Part shown: positions 50,719 through 60,275 of the stretch, one piece after another
Numbering within the stretch: position 1 is the first letter of the stretch
Layout: each line of letters opens with the position of its first letter
Assembly: GCA_003134785.1 (NCBI GenBank)
Contig: PLCN01000002.1
Location: forward strand, 248,219 to 312,218
Length of the DNA stretch: 64,000 bases
Reading direction: 5' to 3'
From: Spartobacteria bacterium
GTDB taxonomy: Bacteria; Verrucomicrobiota; Verrucomicrobiia; Chthoniobacterales; UBA10450
Notes under the pieces: model-generated
What the model was told of the DNA's origin: nothing
Databases searched by the model: none
The model's input: the letters and a program-made list of their open reading frames with translations, nothing else
Program-made: the position numbers and the translations under genes

Positions 50719-53700
50719 ATGCCGCGGAACGACGACCTCAAAAAAATCCTGTTGATTGGCTCCGGCCCGATTGTCATCGGCCAGGGCTGCGAGTTCGATT
50801 ATTCAGGCGTGCAAGCTTGCAAGGCGCTGCGGGAGGAAGGCTACGAAGTCGTGCTCGTGAATTCGAATCCGGCCACGATCATGACCGATCCGGAATTCGC
50901 GGATCGGACCTACATCGAGCCGATCACGCCGGAGGTGATCGAAGCGATTCTCGAACGCGAAAAGCCGGATGCGATTCTGCCCACGATGGGCGGCCAGACG
51001 GCGCTGAATGTCGCGATGGAACTCAATCGCAACGGCGCGCTCGCGCGACATAACGTCCGGCTGATCGGCGCGAACGCGCAGGCCATCTCGAAAGGCGAAG
51101 ATCGCCAGCTCTTCAAAGAGGCAATGCTTCGGATCGGTCTTGATGTTCCCCGTTCCGGTATCGCGCATTCGCTTGCAGACGCGAGCCGCGTCGCCGATGC
51201 GATCGGGAAGTTTCCGCTCATCATTCGGCCCGCGTTCACGCTCGGCGGCTCCGGCGGCGGCATTGCTTATAATCGCGATGAGCTGGATGAGATCGTCGAA
51301 CGCGGTCTCGCTCTTTCTCCGGTGACGGAAGTGTTGATCGAGGAATCGCTCGTCGGCTGGAAGGAATTTGAGATGGAGGTGATGCGCGATTGCGCGGATA
51401 ACTGCGTCGTCATCTGCTCCATCGAAAATTTCGATCCGATGGGCGTGCACACCGGCGACTCGATTACGGTCGCGCCCGCGCAAACGCTTTCCGACCGGGA
51501 ATTCCAGATGATGCGCGATGCGTCCTTCGACGTCATTCGCGAGATCGGCGTCGAGACGGGCGGATCGAATATCCAGTTTGCGGTGAATCCGCAGAACGGC
51601 CGCATGGTCGTGATCGAAATGAATCCGCGCGTCTCTCGTTCGAGCGCGCTCGCATCGAAGGCCACCGGATTTCCCATCGCAAAGATAGCGGCGAAACTGG
51701 CCGTCGGCTACACGCTCGACGAAATCCGCAACGACATCACGCGCGAAACACCTGCGAGTTTTGAGCCGACGATCGATTACTGTGTGGTCAAAGTTCCTCG
51801 GTTCACCTTCGAGAAATTTCCGCAGGCCGACCCCACGCTCACCACGCAAATGAAAAGCGTGGGCGAAGCGATGGCGATCGGCCGCACCTTCAAGGAAGCG
51901 CTGCAAAAAGCGTTGCGCTCGCTCGAGATCAAGCGCTTCGGTTTATGCGGCGACGGAAACGAGAAGCGGGTCGATCCCGAAACGTTGCGGCTGAAACTCG
52001 CGATTCCGAATGCCGAGCGGATTTTTCATCTCGCTCAGGCGTTCCAAGACGGCATGTCCATCGAGGAAGTGTTCGAGCTAACAAAAATCGACCGCTGGTT
52101 TCTGCACAATGTGAGACAGATCGTGGAAGAAGCGCAAAAGCTCCGGGACACAAACTTGCGACGCGCAAAGAAGCTCGGTTTTTCAGATCGGCAGCTTGCG
52201 GTCGCGTGTGGAGTTTCCGAATCGGAGATTCGTGCCGAGCGAAAGGCGGCCGGCGTTGTTCCCACCTACCGATTGGTCGATACCTGCGCGGCAGAATTCG
52301 AAGCGTTTACTCCGTATTACTATTCGACCTACGGGACTGAGAACGAAATGCGCCGCACCGATAAGCGCAAGATCATGATCCTCGGCGGCGGGCCGAATCG
52401 TGTGGGGCAGGGAATTGAATTCGATTACTGCTGCGTGCACGCGGCCTTCGCTCTGCGCGAGCTTGGATTTGAAACCATCATGGTCAATTCGAATCCGGAA
52501 ACGGTTTCGACCGACTATGACACAAGCGACAAACTTTACTTCGAGCCGCTCACCCTCGAGGACGTGCTCAACGTCTACGATCAGGAACTTCCGGAAGGCG
52601 TGATCGTGCAGTTCGGCGGACAGACGCCGTTGAATCTTGCGGAGGGATTGAGGGCGGCGGGCGTTCCGATCATCGGCACGCAACCGGAAAGCATCGAGAT
52701 GGCGGAGGACCGGAAACTATTCGCCGCGATGCTCGATAAACTCGGGTTGCGGCAGACGCCCAGCGGCTCTGCGATCAGCGCCGACGAAGCGATTGCGATC
52801 TCGGAGCGGATTGGTTTTCCTGTACTCGTTAGGCCGTCGTTCGTTCTTGGCGGCCGCGCGATGGAGCTGGTCTACAATGTCGAAGATCTGCGGCGCTATA
52901 TGCAGAACGCGATCGAAGTGAGTCCGGACCGGCCGATTCTGGTGGATCGCTTTCTGGAGGACGCGGTCGAAGTCGACGTCGATTGCATTGCGGACGGCGA
53001 GACGAGCGTGATCGGCGCGATTATGGAGCACATCGAGCAGGCCGGCATTCATAGCGGCGACAGCGCGTGCGTCATTCCCACGTTTTCTCTTTCGGATGCG
53101 GTCCTCAGGGAGATCGCGGCCGCGACGAAAGCGATGGCTCGCGAACTAAACGTCTGCGGACTCATGAACGTGCAGTTCGCGGTGAAGGACGAGGACGTTT
53201 ATGTGCTGGAAGTAAATCCGCGAGCGTCGCGGACAGTTCCGTTTGTCAGCAAGGCGATCGGCGTGCCGCTGGCGAAATTGGCGGCGAAAGTCATGACGGG
53301 AAAGACGCTGGCCGAGCTCGGCTTCACCAAGGAAATCGTGCCGCAACATTTTTCCGTGAAGGAAGCCGTCTTCCCGTTCCTGCGTTACCAGGGCCGGGAC
53401 ATCGCGTTGGGGCCGGAGATGAAATCGACCGGCGAAGTCATGGGCATCGATGCCGACCTCGGTCTCGCCTATGCGAAGTCGCAGATGGCCGCGCCGCCTC
53501 CGTTACCAAAAGGCGGCAACGTTTTCATCAGCGTCAAAGACAGCGACAAGGAAAGCGTCATTCCGTTGGCGCGCGACTTTGTGGAGCTGGGTTTCGAAGT
53601 CATCGCGACCAGCGGCACCCGGGACACGCTTGCCGCCGCCGGCATTCCGGTGACGAAAGTCTTCAAGCTGCGCGAGGGCCGGCCCAACGTGCTCGACCGC

Positions 53701-53910
53701 GTCAAGAACGGAGAGATCCATTTCATCATCAATACGCCCAGCGGAAAAATCCCGCGCGAGGACGAGGTCTCGATTCGCAACGCGTCGCTTGCGCAGAAAA
53801 TCCCGATCATGACGACGATCCGCGCGGCGCAGGCCAGCGCGAATGGGATTCGTTCCTTGCAGCGAAGCAGCCTGCAGGTGAAAACGCTGCAGGAATATCA
53901 CCGGAAGTAG
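50719..53910 (+). CDS. carB: Carbamoyl-phosphate synthase large subunit
   Basis: The 1063 residues contain two ATP-grasp halves: carboxyphosphate (1-400), starting '[20 protein letters not shown]' then 'EFDYSGVQA', and carbamoyl phosphate (about 550-930), starting '[20 protein letters not shown]'. An oligomerisation domain and a C-terminal MGS-like allosteric domain ('[20 protein letters not shown]' to 'SGTRDTL') complete it. The enzyme makes carbamoyl phosphate from bicarbonate, ATP and ammonia supplied by CarA, for pyrimidine and arginine synthesis. CarA is not in the window. The ATG at 50719 fits the conserved N-terminus. Confidence 0.98.
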   Translation: MPRNDDLKKILLIGSGPIVIGQGCEFDYSGVQACKALREEGYEVVLVNSNPATIMTDPEFADRTYIEPITPEVIEAILEREKPDAILPTMGGQTALNVAMELNRNGALARHNVRLIGANAQAISKGEDRQLFKEAMLRIGLDVPRSGIAHSLADASRVADAIGKFPLIIRPAFTLGGSGGGIAYNRDELDEIVERGLALSPVTEVLIEESLVGWKEFEMEVMRDCADNCVVICSIENFDPMGVHTGDSITVAPAQTLSDREFQMMRDASFDVIREIGVETGGSNIQFAVNPQNGRMVVIEMNPRVSRSSALASKATGFPIAKIAAKLAVGYTLDEIRNDITRETPASFEPTIDYCVVKVPRFTFEKFPQADPTLTTQMKSVGEAMAIGRTFKEALQKALRSLEIKRFGLCGDGNEKRVDPETLRLKLAIPNAERIFHLAQAFQDGMSIEEVFELTKIDRWFLHNVRQIVEEAQKLRDTNLRRAKKLGFSDRQLAVACGVSESEIRAERKAAGVVPTYRLVDTCAAEFEAFTPYYYSTYGTENEMRRTDKRKIMILGGGPNRVGQGIEFDYCCVHAAFALRELGFETIMVNSNPETVSTDYDTSDKLYFEPLTLEDVLNVYDQELPEGVIVQFGGQTPLNLAEGLRAAGVPIIGTQPESIEMAEDRKLFAAMLDKLGLRQTPSGSAISADEAIAISERIGFPVLVRPSFVLGGRAMELVYNVEDLRRYMQNAIEVSPDRPILVDRFLEDAVEVDVDCIADGETSVIGAIMEHIEQAGIHSGDSACVIPTFSLSDAVLREIAAATKAMARELNVCGLMNVQFAVKDEDVYVLEVNPRASRTVPFVSKAIGVPLAKLAAKVMTGKTLAELGFTKEIVPQHFSVKEAVFPFLRYQGRDIALGPEMKSTGEVMGIDADLGLAYAKSQMAAPPPLPKGGNVFISVKDSDKESVIPLARDFVELGFEVIATSGTRDTLAAAGIPVTKVFKLREGRPNVLDRVKNGEIHFIINTPSGKIPREDEVSIRNASLAQKIPIMTTIRAAQASANGIRSLQRSSLQVKTLQEYHRK

Positions 53911-53962
53911 CCGGTCACTTTTGCCGCGTGACACACCTGCTCCTTCGTGCCACTGGTCAAAC

Positions 53963-54580
53963 ATGAAACTGATCTGGCTTTGCACCCTGGTGGGTTTGGC
54001 GATCGGCGCCGCGGAAATCCGCGGCGAAGAAAAGAAAGAAACGACTCCGATGAATGATACGAACAAAAAAGAAGTGGCGGTGATCAAAACCAGTGAAGGC
54101 GAAATGGTGGCCGAGTTCTGGTCCGACGTGGCGCCGAACACGGTTGAGAATTTCAAGAAGCTGGCCCAAGCCGGTTTCTATGACGGCACCGCCTTCCACC
54201 GGATCGTGAAGGGATTCATGATCCAGGGCGGCGATCCACTGACGAAGGACATGAAAAACGAGGCTCGTTTTGGGACAGGCGATCCCGGCTACAAAATCAA
54301 AGCGGAGTTCAACAAGAAATCGCATGTGCGTGGCGTGCTTTCGATGGCGCGCTCGAGCGATCCGGATTCGGCCGGCAGCCAGTTTTTCATCTGCCTCGGC
54401 GACGTCAGCCGGCTCGATGGCCAGTATACGACTTTCGGCAAACTGATTAAGGGCGACGATGTCTTGGGCAAAATCGGCGACGCCGAAGTGACGATGAGCG
54501 GGTCGGGCGAGAAGAGTAAGCCGACAAAACGCGTCACGGTCGAAAGCATTAGAATCGTCCCGGCCGATTCGGTGAAATAA
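53963..54580 (+). CDS. Secreted peptidyl-prolyl isomerase, cyclophilin type
   Basis: The ATG at 53963 gives 205 residues with a signal peptide ('MKLIWLCTLVGLAIGAAEIR'). The cyclophilin core is complete: 'APNTVENFKKLAQAGFYDGT' then 'AFHRIVKGFMIQGGDP', 'GVLSMARSSDPDSAGSQFFI' and 'LDGQYTTFGKLIKGDDVL'. The catalytic Arg is in 'FHRIV'; the aromatic (Trp) position of the binding pocket is replaced, as in many bacterial forms. It catalyses cis-trans isomerisation of proline peptides, here in the periplasm. Confidence 0.95.
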   Translation: MKLIWLCTLVGLAIGAAEIRGEEKKETTPMNDTNKKEVAVIKTSEGEMVAEFWSDVAPNTVENFKKLAQAGFYDGTAFHRIVKGFMIQGGDPLTKDMKNEARFGTGDPGYKIKAEFNKKSHVRGVLSMARSSDPDSAGSQFFICLGDVSRLDGQYTTFGKLIKGDDVLGKIGDAEVTMSGSGEKSKPTKRVTVESIRIVPADSVK

Positions 54581-54582
54581 TC

Positions 54583-54658
54583 TACCGCGGAGTGAGCAGA
54601 GGACGCTGAGGGAATTTCTCGTTGTAACCTCTGCGGCCTCCGCGATCTCCGCGGTTAA
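54583..54658. repeat. Intergenic inverted repeat (family F, 'CCTCTGCG' type)
   Basis: TACCGCGGAGTGAGCAGAGG on the left and CCTCTGCGGCCTCCGCGATC on the right, continuing TCCGCGGTTAA, form an imperfect inverted repeat. Elements with this word are known to be dispersed in many soil-bacterial genomes. It occupies the whole gap before the amidase gene and ends 5 bp before its ATG. Confidence 0.65.
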
Positions 54659-54663
54659 GTCGC

Positions 54664-55551
54664 ATGGCCCAAACCGAGAAAAGCACGATCGCACTGATTC
54701 AAATGCAGTGCGGGGCCGATCCGGCTGCTAATTTGGCGAAGGCAATTGCGCGGATTCGCGAGGCCGCGAAACAAGGCGCGCAGATTGTTTGCCTGCCCGA
54801 GTTGTTTCGCTCGCAATATTTTTGCCAATCGGAAGATCACGCGCACTTCGCATTGGCGGAAGAAATTCCGGGCCCTACGACGGCGGAGCTGGAAACTGTC
54901 GCGCGTGAAACCGGCGCGGTGATTGTGGCGTCGCTCTTCGAGAAACGCGCGGCGGGCGTTTATCATAATACCGCGGCGATCATCGACGCGGACGGGCGAT
55001 ACCTTGGGAAGTATCGCAAGATGCATATCCCCGACGATCCGTCCTATTACGAAAAGTTTTATTTCACGCCGGGCGATCTTGGCTTTCTGGCGTGGCCAAC
55101 CGCGCATGGAAAAATCGGCGTCTGCGTTTGCTGGGACCAGTGGTATCCGGAGGCCGCGCGACTGACCGCGCTCCGCGGCGCGCAAATTTTATTTTATCCC
55201 ACGGCGATCGGCTGGCATCCGGCGGAAAAGGAAAAGTACGGCGCGGAGCAATATTCCGCGTGGGAGACGATGCAGCGCAGCCACGCGATTGCGAATGGCT
55301 GTTATGTCGCCGCGGTAAATCGCGTGGGCCATGAAGCGCCGGCCGGCGGAGCTGGGATCGAGTTTTGGGGGCAAAGTTTTTTCGTGGCGCCGAGTGGCGA
55401 GATCATTGCGAAAGGGAGCGTGGACCGGGAAGAGATCGTCATGGCCGAGATCGAATGGAATCGGGTGGACGAACACCGCACGCATTGGCCATTCCTGCGC
55501 GATCGGCGGATCGATGCCTACTCCGGGATCGAGCAGCGACTGATCGATTGA
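54664..55551 (+). CDS. aguB: N-carbamoylputrescine amidase (nitrilase superfamily)
   Basis: The 295 residues show the nitrilase catalytic triad: Glu in 'VCLPELFRSQYFCQ', Lys in 'LGKYRKMHIPDDPSYYEKFY' and Cys in 'IGVCVCWDQWYPEAARL'. The 'PELFRSQYFCQSED' and 'YYEKFYFTPGD' stretches are typical of AguB, which hydrolyses N-carbamoylputrescine to putrescine in the agmatine route. The partner agmatine deiminase (aguA) is not next to it. The ATG is 5 bp from a repeat element, so its ribosome-binding region is partly repeat-derived. Confidence 0.93.
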   Translation: MAQTEKSTIALIQMQCGADPAANLAKAIARIREAAKQGAQIVCLPELFRSQYFCQSEDHAHFALAEEIPGPTTAELETVARETGAVIVASLFEKRAAGVYHNTAAIIDADGRYLGKYRKMHIPDDPSYYEKFYFTPGDLGFLAWPTAHGKIGVCVCWDQWYPEAARLTALRGAQILFYPTAIGWHPAEKEKYGAEQYSAWETMQRSHAIANGCYVAAVNRVGHEAPAGGAGIEFWGQSFFVAPSGEIIAKGSVDREEIVMAEIEWNRVDEHRTHWPFLRDRRIDAYSGIEQRLID

Positions 55552-55556
55552 CTTTC

Positions 55557-55639
55557 TGTAGCCGCTTCGCTGTGCGAAGCGCCGGACCGGCGTTCATTCA
55601 AAGCGCAAGCCCACGCCGCCCACAGGGCGGCGGCTACAG
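55557..55639. repeat. Intergenic inverted-repeat element (family B, copy 2)
   Basis: It starts TGTAGCCGCTTCGCTGTGCG and ends CACAGGGCGGCGGCTACA, that is, the same two half-hairpins as copy 1 in the reverse orientation. It lies 5 bp after the amidase stop and may serve as its terminator. Confidence 0.8.
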
Positions 55640-55687
55640 GAGCTGGTCGCAGTTTACAGCAGGCACCGCGCGGCTGTATGTTCGGCG

Positions 55688-56224
55688 ATGAAAACAAAGA
55701 CCTCCAAGCCACTCAACGTTATTGCGCTGGTTGCAATCGCATTGACTCTCACGCTCGGGAATGCGTTCGCTCAGGAACCAACGAAGGCGATCGCCGTTCT
55801 CCATTCTGCGTCTGGAAGCCAGGTGACGGGCACCGTTACCTTCACAAAAACTGGTGACACCGTGCAGGTGGTCGCCGACATCACCGGACTTACGCCGGGG
55901 AAACATGGATTCCACATTCATGAATTCGGCGATTGCTCGGCGGCAGATGCGTCTTCGGCCGGCGGCCATTTTAATCCGATGAAAAAACCGCACGGCGCTC
56001 CGGATGCGGCGGAACGCCATGCCGGCGACATGGGCAATCTCGAGGCGGACAGCACCGGCAAAGCGCATCTGGAATTGAAAGACAGCATGCTCAAATTGAG
56101 CGGCGAACATTCCATCCTCGGCCGGGGCGTAATCGTCCATGAGAAGGTCGATGATTGGTCGCAGCCGACGGGCAACGCTGGCGGCCGCCTCGCGTGCGGC
56201 GTGATCGGCGTCGCCAAGCCATAG
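55688..56224 (+). CDS. sodC: Superoxide dismutase [Cu-Zn], periplasmic
   Basis: The 178 residues begin with a signal peptide ('LNVIALVAIALTLTLGNAFA'). The mature part has the Cu/Zn-binding segments 'GKHGFHIHEFGDCSAADASS' then 'AGGHFNP' and 'RHAGDMGNLEAD', and the closing 'GNAGGRLACGVIGVAKP' with the second disulfide Cys and an Arg near the copper. The usual last copper-ligand segment is present as 'SILGRGVIVHEKVDDWSQPT'. It converts superoxide to oxygen and peroxide in the periplasm. It stands alone between repeat elements. Confidence 0.96.
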   Translation: MKTKTSKPLNVIALVAIALTLTLGNAFAQEPTKAIAVLHSASGSQVTGTVTFTKTGDTVQVVADITGLTPGKHGFHIHEFGDCSAADASSAGGHFNPMKKPHGAPDAAERHAGDMGNLEADSTGKAHLELKDSMLKLSGEHSILGRGVIVHEKVDDWSQPTGNAGGRLACGVIGVAKP

Positions 56225-56260
56225 AGTTTTAAACGACGATGGTGATCTCCCGCCAGAACC

Positions 56261-56285
56261 GGCGGTCATAGACCGCCGCTACAGG
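56261..56285. repeat. Half-element of family B type
   Basis: GGCGGTCATAGACCGCCGCTACAG forms a hairpin (GGCGGTC/GACCGCC) and ends with the GCTACAG tail seen at the ends of family B elements. It directly precedes the ATG at 56289. A matching GGCGGCGACCGCCGCTACAG is at the accA stop. Confidence 0.55.
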
Positions 56286-56288
56286 AAG

Positions 56289-57359
56289 ATGGAGCTGCTG
56301 ACCCTGACCGAAATCCGCCGGCGTGCGCAGAACGGACCGGTGGAAGCGCGCGTGCATGTCCAGGTGGAAAGCGCCGCGGCGAAAGTGACGCGCGAGCAGA
56401 AGCCGTATTGCGAGTTGAGTCTCGCGGACATGGCCGATCGAATGACGCTGCGGGTCTGGAGTGATCATCCGGAATTCAAAGCGCGCGATGCGTTGAAGGT
56501 TTCCGACTTCATCGAGCTGAGCGGCGAATTTCAGCAGCATCAGCAGTTTGGCTTGGATGCGAAACGTTGGAAGGTGCGGAACCTCACTCCGGCGGAACGA
56601 TCGGAGCTTCTGCAAGGGCCGCCGGAACTTCGGGCCAGGCAGGCCGCTGATTGGGAATACATTTGCGCGCGAACGCGGGCCATCGGCGATCCGCGCTTGC
56701 GCGCCTTGGGCGACGCATTTCTGACCGAACACGGCGAGCGGTTTCGGCGGACGGCCGGCGCGCGTTCGTATCATCACGCCCGCCGCGGCGGCTTGGTCGA
56801 GCACACCGCGCAAATGATGCGCGTGACCCTGGCGATCGCGCCGCTTTATCCGCAATTGAATATCGATCTGCTCATGGCGGGAGTTTTATTTCACGATTGC
56901 GGCAAGCTCTGGGAAAATCATCTGCCGGAGACGGGCTTCACCATGGGATACGACGAACGTGGGGAATTAATAGGACACATCTCGATCGGCCTCGAGTTAG
57001 TAAATTCGCTCTGGAGAAAATTGCACGCCGAGGAAATTGCCGGCTCGTGGAATGGTCTTGTGCCCGCGTCCGAAGATGTGCGAATGCACTTGCTGCATTT
57101 GATCGGCGCGCACCACGGCGAACCACAGTTCGGCTCGCCGGTCAGCCCGAAAACTCCGGAGGCGATGGCGCTCAATTACATCGATAATCTCGACGCGCGG
57201 ATGGAAATGTTCGCGGCCGGTTACCTCATCGCGAAACCGATCGCCGATCGGATTTACGATCGGGTGCGGCCCTTGCCCGGAAATCTGGTCAAGCCGCTGG
57301 AGAAATTTCAGCCGCTCTCCGCGAGTTCGCGCGCCGCCCAAACCGGCCAGCTTTTGTAG
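56289..57359 (+). CDS. 3'-5' exoribonuclease, YhaM-like (OB fold plus HD domain)
   Basis: The 356 residues have an N-terminal OB-type nucleic-acid binding domain (about 10-100: 'VEARVHVQVESAAAKVTREQ', 'LSLADMADRMTLRVWSDHPE') and an HD phosphohydrolase domain with metal-binding motifs 'YHHARRGGLVEHTAQMMR', 'LLMAGVLFHDCGKLWE' and 'LLHLIGAHHGEPQFGSP'. The arrangement is that of YhaM, which degrades RNA (and DNA) from the 3' end. The ATG at 56289 is 3 bp from a hairpin repeat. The VOC gene starts 7 bp downstream. Confidence 0.88.
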   Translation: MELLTLTEIRRRAQNGPVEARVHVQVESAAAKVTREQKPYCELSLADMADRMTLRVWSDHPEFKARDALKVSDFIELSGEFQQHQQFGLDAKRWKVRNLTPAERSELLQGPPELRARQAADWEYICARTRAIGDPRLRALGDAFLTEHGERFRRTAGARSYHHARRGGLVEHTAQMMRVTLAIAPLYPQLNIDLLMAGVLFHDCGKLWENHLPETGFTMGYDERGELIGHISIGLELVNSLWRKLHAEEIAGSWNGLVPASEDVRMHLLHLIGAHHGEPQFGSPVSPKTPEAMALNYIDNLDARMEMFAAGYLIAKPIADRIYDRVRPLPGNLVKPLEKFQPLSASSRAAQTGQLL

Positions 57360-57366
57360 CAAGTTT

Positions 57367-57804
57367 ATGAGCGTCCAGGTGTATGGCTGCAACCATGTCG
57401 TCATCGAAGTGGATGACGTCGAGAAGGCGACCGCATTCTACCAGGATGTCTTTAATCTCGAAAAACTTGATGGCGGCGAGGGCGACGCTTTTTTCAAACT
57501 CGGAGAGCACCAATTCCTGGCGATGTTCAAAGTGAAGGAACTCCAGCCCGACCGCATGCGTCATTTCGGTTTGATCGTGCGCGATGAAGCGCAACTCGGT
57601 GAGGTGCGCGCTAAACTAGCCGGCAAATATGGGATCGAGTTAATTCCCGGTTTCCGCTGCGATTTTCGCGACCCCTTTGGCAATCGCATTCAAGTGGTCG
57701 ATCTCCACGATGAATCGCTCGCCTGGTTGATGCCGTACGCGGAGGTCCAGAAATTGGGAATCGCTTTCGAGGCGAGTCCGGGCCCGAAGTCAGGAACGGC
57801 CTGA
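57367..57804 (+). CDS. VOC family (glyoxalase/dioxygenase-like) protein
   Basis: The 145 residues form two beta-alpha-beta-beta-beta units: 'YGCNHVVIEVDDVEKATAFY' with 'QDVFNLEKL', then 'DRMRHFGLIVRDEAQLGEVR' and 'GFRCDFRDPFGNRIQVVDLH'. Metal-ligand candidates are His11 (in 'CNHVVI') and His (in 'MRHFGLIV'). The superfamily includes glyoxalase I, fosfomycin resistance proteins and ring-cleavage dioxygenases; the reaction here is unknown. It is 7 bp from the exoribonuclease gene. The TGA stop lies inside a 19-bp repeat. Confidence 0.85.
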   Translation: MSVQVYGCNHVVIEVDDVEKATAFYQDVFNLEKLDGGEGDAFFKLGEHQFLAMFKVKELQPDRMRHFGLIVRDEAQLGEVRAKLAGKYGIELIPGFRCDFRDPFGNRIQVVDLHDESLAWLMPYAEVQKLGIAFEASPGPKSGTA

Positions 57805-57813
57805 GGGCAGGCC
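57795..57813. repeat. Short palindromic repeat (family H, copy 2)
   Basis: Identical over 19 bases to 1810-1828 (AACGGCCTGAGGGCAGGCC). Here its TGA is the stop codon of the VOC gene, and the hairpin lies in the 13-bp space to the convergent universal-stress gene. Confidence 0.7.
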
Positions 57814-57817
57814 ACTC

Positions 57818-58696
57818 TCAGCGAAACATTCGTTTCAGCGCGTCCCAAAAACCCGAACGCGCCGCTCCGCTCGATTTCAGCGGCCGCGCCACTAGCACCG
57901 GCACATTTGCGCGATTCACGATGCTCCGCGTCAGGTCACCCATGATGTAATGCCCGAGCGGACCGTGCGTTTGCGAAGAACCAGTCACGATCAGATCGTG
58001 CTTTCGTTCGCCCACTTCGGCGAAAACCTGGCTGAGGACGAGACCGTGCCGCACACGCACTTCCACGACTACGCCGAGTTGCTCGAGAGTTTTTTTCTGG
58101 GCGAGCAAGTTGTTCCCGAGCTCGCAGTCCGAGGCTAATAGTTGATCGACGTCTTCCTCGAGGCGGACGAGGTCGGCGTAGATGGCCGGTGGTTCCGCCA
58201 TGACGTGCAGGAGTGTGACCCGCGCGCCCACCGCCGCCGCGACTTTGCCGGTCAACTGCACGGCCGCGTCGATGTAAAGTTTCCCGCCGGTGCAAACCAG
58301 AAAGCTTTTCAAGGTCTCGCACGGGCCGGTCGCGAGCAGGACGGGAGACGGGATGGCTTTGATGACTTCGTAGCTTTTTTCCGCTCGCCAATAGAGACCG
58401 GTGGTTCCTTTGCGCTCCGCGCCAATGATGGTGAGATCGTATTGCTTCGAGGTCGTCTCGTGCAGGATTTCCCGGATCGGCTCACCCGTCCGCACGACTA
58501 GCTCGGGCGAAACGCCAAAGCCACGCAGCTTTTCCGTCTCGCTCTCGAGCGCCGCGCGCAACGGCCTCTCGTCGTCCGCGACCTCCGCGATTCCGAGCAG
58601 CGTGGTCTCGGCCTGGCACGGACCGGCCACCAGACCGCCGAGCCGCACCGGTTTATCAGCCGGGTCGGTACCGTCGCTGCAAATGAGAACGCGCAT
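57818..58696 (-). CDS. Tandem universal stress protein (UspA domains)
   Basis: The 292 residues contain two Usp domains. The second ends with the ATP-binding pattern 'VTGSSQTHGPLGHYIMGDLT' then 'RSIVNRANVPVLV' (G-x2-G-x9-G-S/T type); the first has 'LTIIGAERKGTTGLYW', with a less regular loop. Such proteins bind ATP or sense stress; in this place the pairing with a TauE/SafE exporter is common. It is the last gene of a tight minus-strand operon (59870-57818, 3-4 bp gaps). Confidence 0.9.
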   Translation of the reverse strand: MRVLICSDGTDPADKPVRLGGLVAGPCQAETTLLGIAEVADDERPLRAALESETEKLRGFGVSPELVVRTGEPIREILHETTSKQYDLTIIGAERKGTTGLYWRAEKSYEVIKAIPSPVLLATGPCETLKSFLVCTGGKLYIDAAVQLTGKVAAAVGARVTLLHVMAEPPAIYADLVRLEEDVDQLLASDCELGNNLLAQKKTLEQLGVVVEVRVRHGLVLSQVFAEVGERKHDLIVTGSSQTHGPLGHYIMGDLTRSIVNRANVPVLVARPLKSSGAARSGFWDALKRMFR

Positions 58697-58700
58697 GAGC

Positions 58701-59624
58701 TTAAATTTTGTGGCCCGTCCACATGGTGTAAATCACGATCGCCGCGCCGATGAGCGGCAGCGGCACGAAGGCCAGGCGAATTTTCGGCCCCGCAAAATAT
58801 TGAGTCAAGATCGCCCCAATCTGCGCGCCGATCGCAGCGCCAGTGTTCATGACCAGCGCGATCAGAATATCGACATTGCCTTTGATCGCGTGACTAAAAG
58901 TTCCATAGCTGGCTGAGAGAATAATCTCGAAAAGATCCGTTCCCACCGCGAGATGCGTGGGAATTCCGAGGACGTAAACCAGCATCGGCATCCTGATGTA
59001 ACCGGCGCCACCGCCGAGAAAGCCGGCGAACAATCCGCCGATGAAGGAAACTAAAATGATCACCCAGAGCGAAATCCTCACACCCGAGGTGGGCAGGGAG
59101 ATCATCGGCCACAAATGAAACCGCTGGATCGCCCTGGTCCGGTGGCTAAAAGATGATTCGTCTTTTTTGTTCGCGCTTTTCGTCGCCTTCGAGCGCGACT
59201 TCCGTTTCTTCTGAAGACGGAGTGTCCGCCAGGCTTCCCAAATCATGAACGTGGAAATGCTGACGTAGATTGCGATGGAAATGATGCTCACGACGGTGTT
59301 CACGTTCCCGGCGCGCTTTAGCATTTGGATCAACTGCGCGCCGACTTCCGTGCCACCCATCGTTCCGATCGCCATGATCAACCCAAGCCGCAAATCGACA
59401 TTGCCCAGAGCGCGGTGCCGCTTCGCCGCTACCACGGATTTCCCCACGATGTGCGCGATGTCTGTCCCGATCGCGAAGTTCCAATCCAGACCGACGGCCC
59501 GGAGCGCTGGCCCCGCGATAAAACTGCCGCCAACCCCAAAGAATCCACCCATGATGCCGATCAGAAAACCGATCACGACAAGATAGATCGGGCTAATGTG
59601 CGAGTTCGAGATCGGAAAAAACAT
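58701..59624 (-). CDS. Sulfite exporter TauE/SafE family protein
   Basis: The 307 residues have two repeats of the TauE/SafE fold: 'YLVVIGFLIGIMGGFFGVGG' followed by 'SFIAGPAL', and 'ILVSFIGGLFAGFLGGGAGY' followed by 'IRMPMLVYVLG'. Eight or so helices are visible with a long basic cytoplasmic loop ('LQKKRKSRSKATKSANKKDE') in the middle. Members export sulfite, sulfoacetate or related anions through the inner membrane. It lies between an 80-residue membrane gene (3 bp) and the Usp gene (4 bp). Confidence 0.92.
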   Translation of the reverse strand: MFFPISNSHISPIYLVVIGFLIGIMGGFFGVGGSFIAGPALRAVGLDWNFAIGTDIAHIVGKSVVAAKRHRALGNVDLRLGLIMAIGTMGGTEVGAQLIQMLKRAGNVNTVVSIISIAIYVSISTFMIWEAWRTLRLQKKRKSRSKATKSANKKDESSFSHRTRAIQRFHLWPMISLPTSGVRISLWVIILVSFIGGLFAGFLGGGAGYIRMPMLVYVLGIPTHLAVGTDLFEIILSASYGTFSHAIKGNVDILIALVMNTGAAIGAQIGAILTQYFAGPKIRLAFVPLPLIGAAIVIYTMWTGHKI

Positions 59625-59627
59625 GGC

Positions 59628-59870
59628 TTATTCCGAACGGCCGCGGAGAAGGCGGAAGAGCCACGTGGTGACAATTTCCAGCACGACGGCCTGTCCGATG
59701 ACGAGCGCGATCGCGACCAGCGCGTAGACCATCGCGTGATGCAGATGAAGATCCTGCAACCAGCCGGAGAGAAAATGGAGGACGAGGAAGAAATAGCCCG
59801 TCACAAGGACCGCATACACCGCGAGTTCGATCACGAACGCTCGCAGCGTCGCCGCCCTATCAGCTTTCAT
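59628..59870 (-). CDS. Small membrane protein (operon with TauE)
   Basis: The 80 residues form two hydrophobic helices ('FVIELAVYAVLVTGYFFLVL' and 'MVYALVAIALVIGQAVVLEI') with basic ends. The ATG at 59870 follows a perfect GGAGGT ribosome site. It opens the operon with the TauE/SafE exporter and Usp gene and could be an accessory subunit of the exporter. The family is unknown to me. Confidence 0.75.
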   Translation of the reverse strand: MKADRAATLRAFVIELAVYAVLVTGYFFLVLHFLSGWLQDLHLHHAMVYALVAIALVIGQAVVLEIVTTWLFRLLRGRSE

Positions 59871-59999
59871 CGTGACCTCCGTCCGGCATTACACACTCTT
59901 CGCTCGTGACGGGTGTGCCGGTTGCGCGGAAGCGCGTAAAAATCCATTGCGTGGGACATCTTTCTTCCTACGTTCCACTTCGCTTTTAGCAGGCGACGT

Positions 60000-60230
60000 A
60001 TGGCTGACGCAGCGAATAAATATCCGGAAAACGTAGCGGGACAATTTTATGTCGATGACCAGTGCATCGACTGCGATCTCTGTCGCGAAACTGCGCCCGC
60101 GAATTACAAACGCAACGACGACGGCGGCCACTCTTACGTTTACAAACAGCCGGAAAGTCCGGAGGAAGAAGCGCTCTGCAAAGAAGCGCAGGAAGGCTGC
60201 CCCGTCGAAGCCATCGGCAGTGATGGCTAG
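60000..60230 (+). CDS. Ferredoxin, single 4Fe-4S type
   Basis: The 76 residues have the cluster ligands in 'DDQCIDCDLCRETAPANY' (C-x2-C-x2-C) and 'GCPVEAIGSDG' (C-P). An extra Cys in 'EEALCKEAQEG' may form a disulfide with the site of the lost second cluster, as in other [4Fe-4S] single-cluster ferredoxins. It serves as a low-potential electron carrier in the cytoplasm. The ATG at 60000 is the only sensible start. No redox partner is adjacent; thiD follows after a half repeat. Confidence 0.93.
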   Translation: MADAANKYPENVAGQFYVDDQCIDCDLCRETAPANYKRNDDGGHSYVYKQPESPEEEALCKEAQEGCPVEAIGSDG

Positions 60231-60238
60231 CGCAAATC

Positions 60239-60265
60239 TGTAGCCGCCGCCCTGTGGGCGGCGTG
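60239..60265. repeat. Half-element of family B (copy 3)
   Basis: TGTAGCCGCCGCCCTGTGGG followed by CGGCGTG matches the left half of the element at 15521 exactly over 27 bp. The right half is missing; the thiD start codon follows 10 bp later. Confidence 0.7.
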
Positions 60266-60275
60266 TTCGCATCAA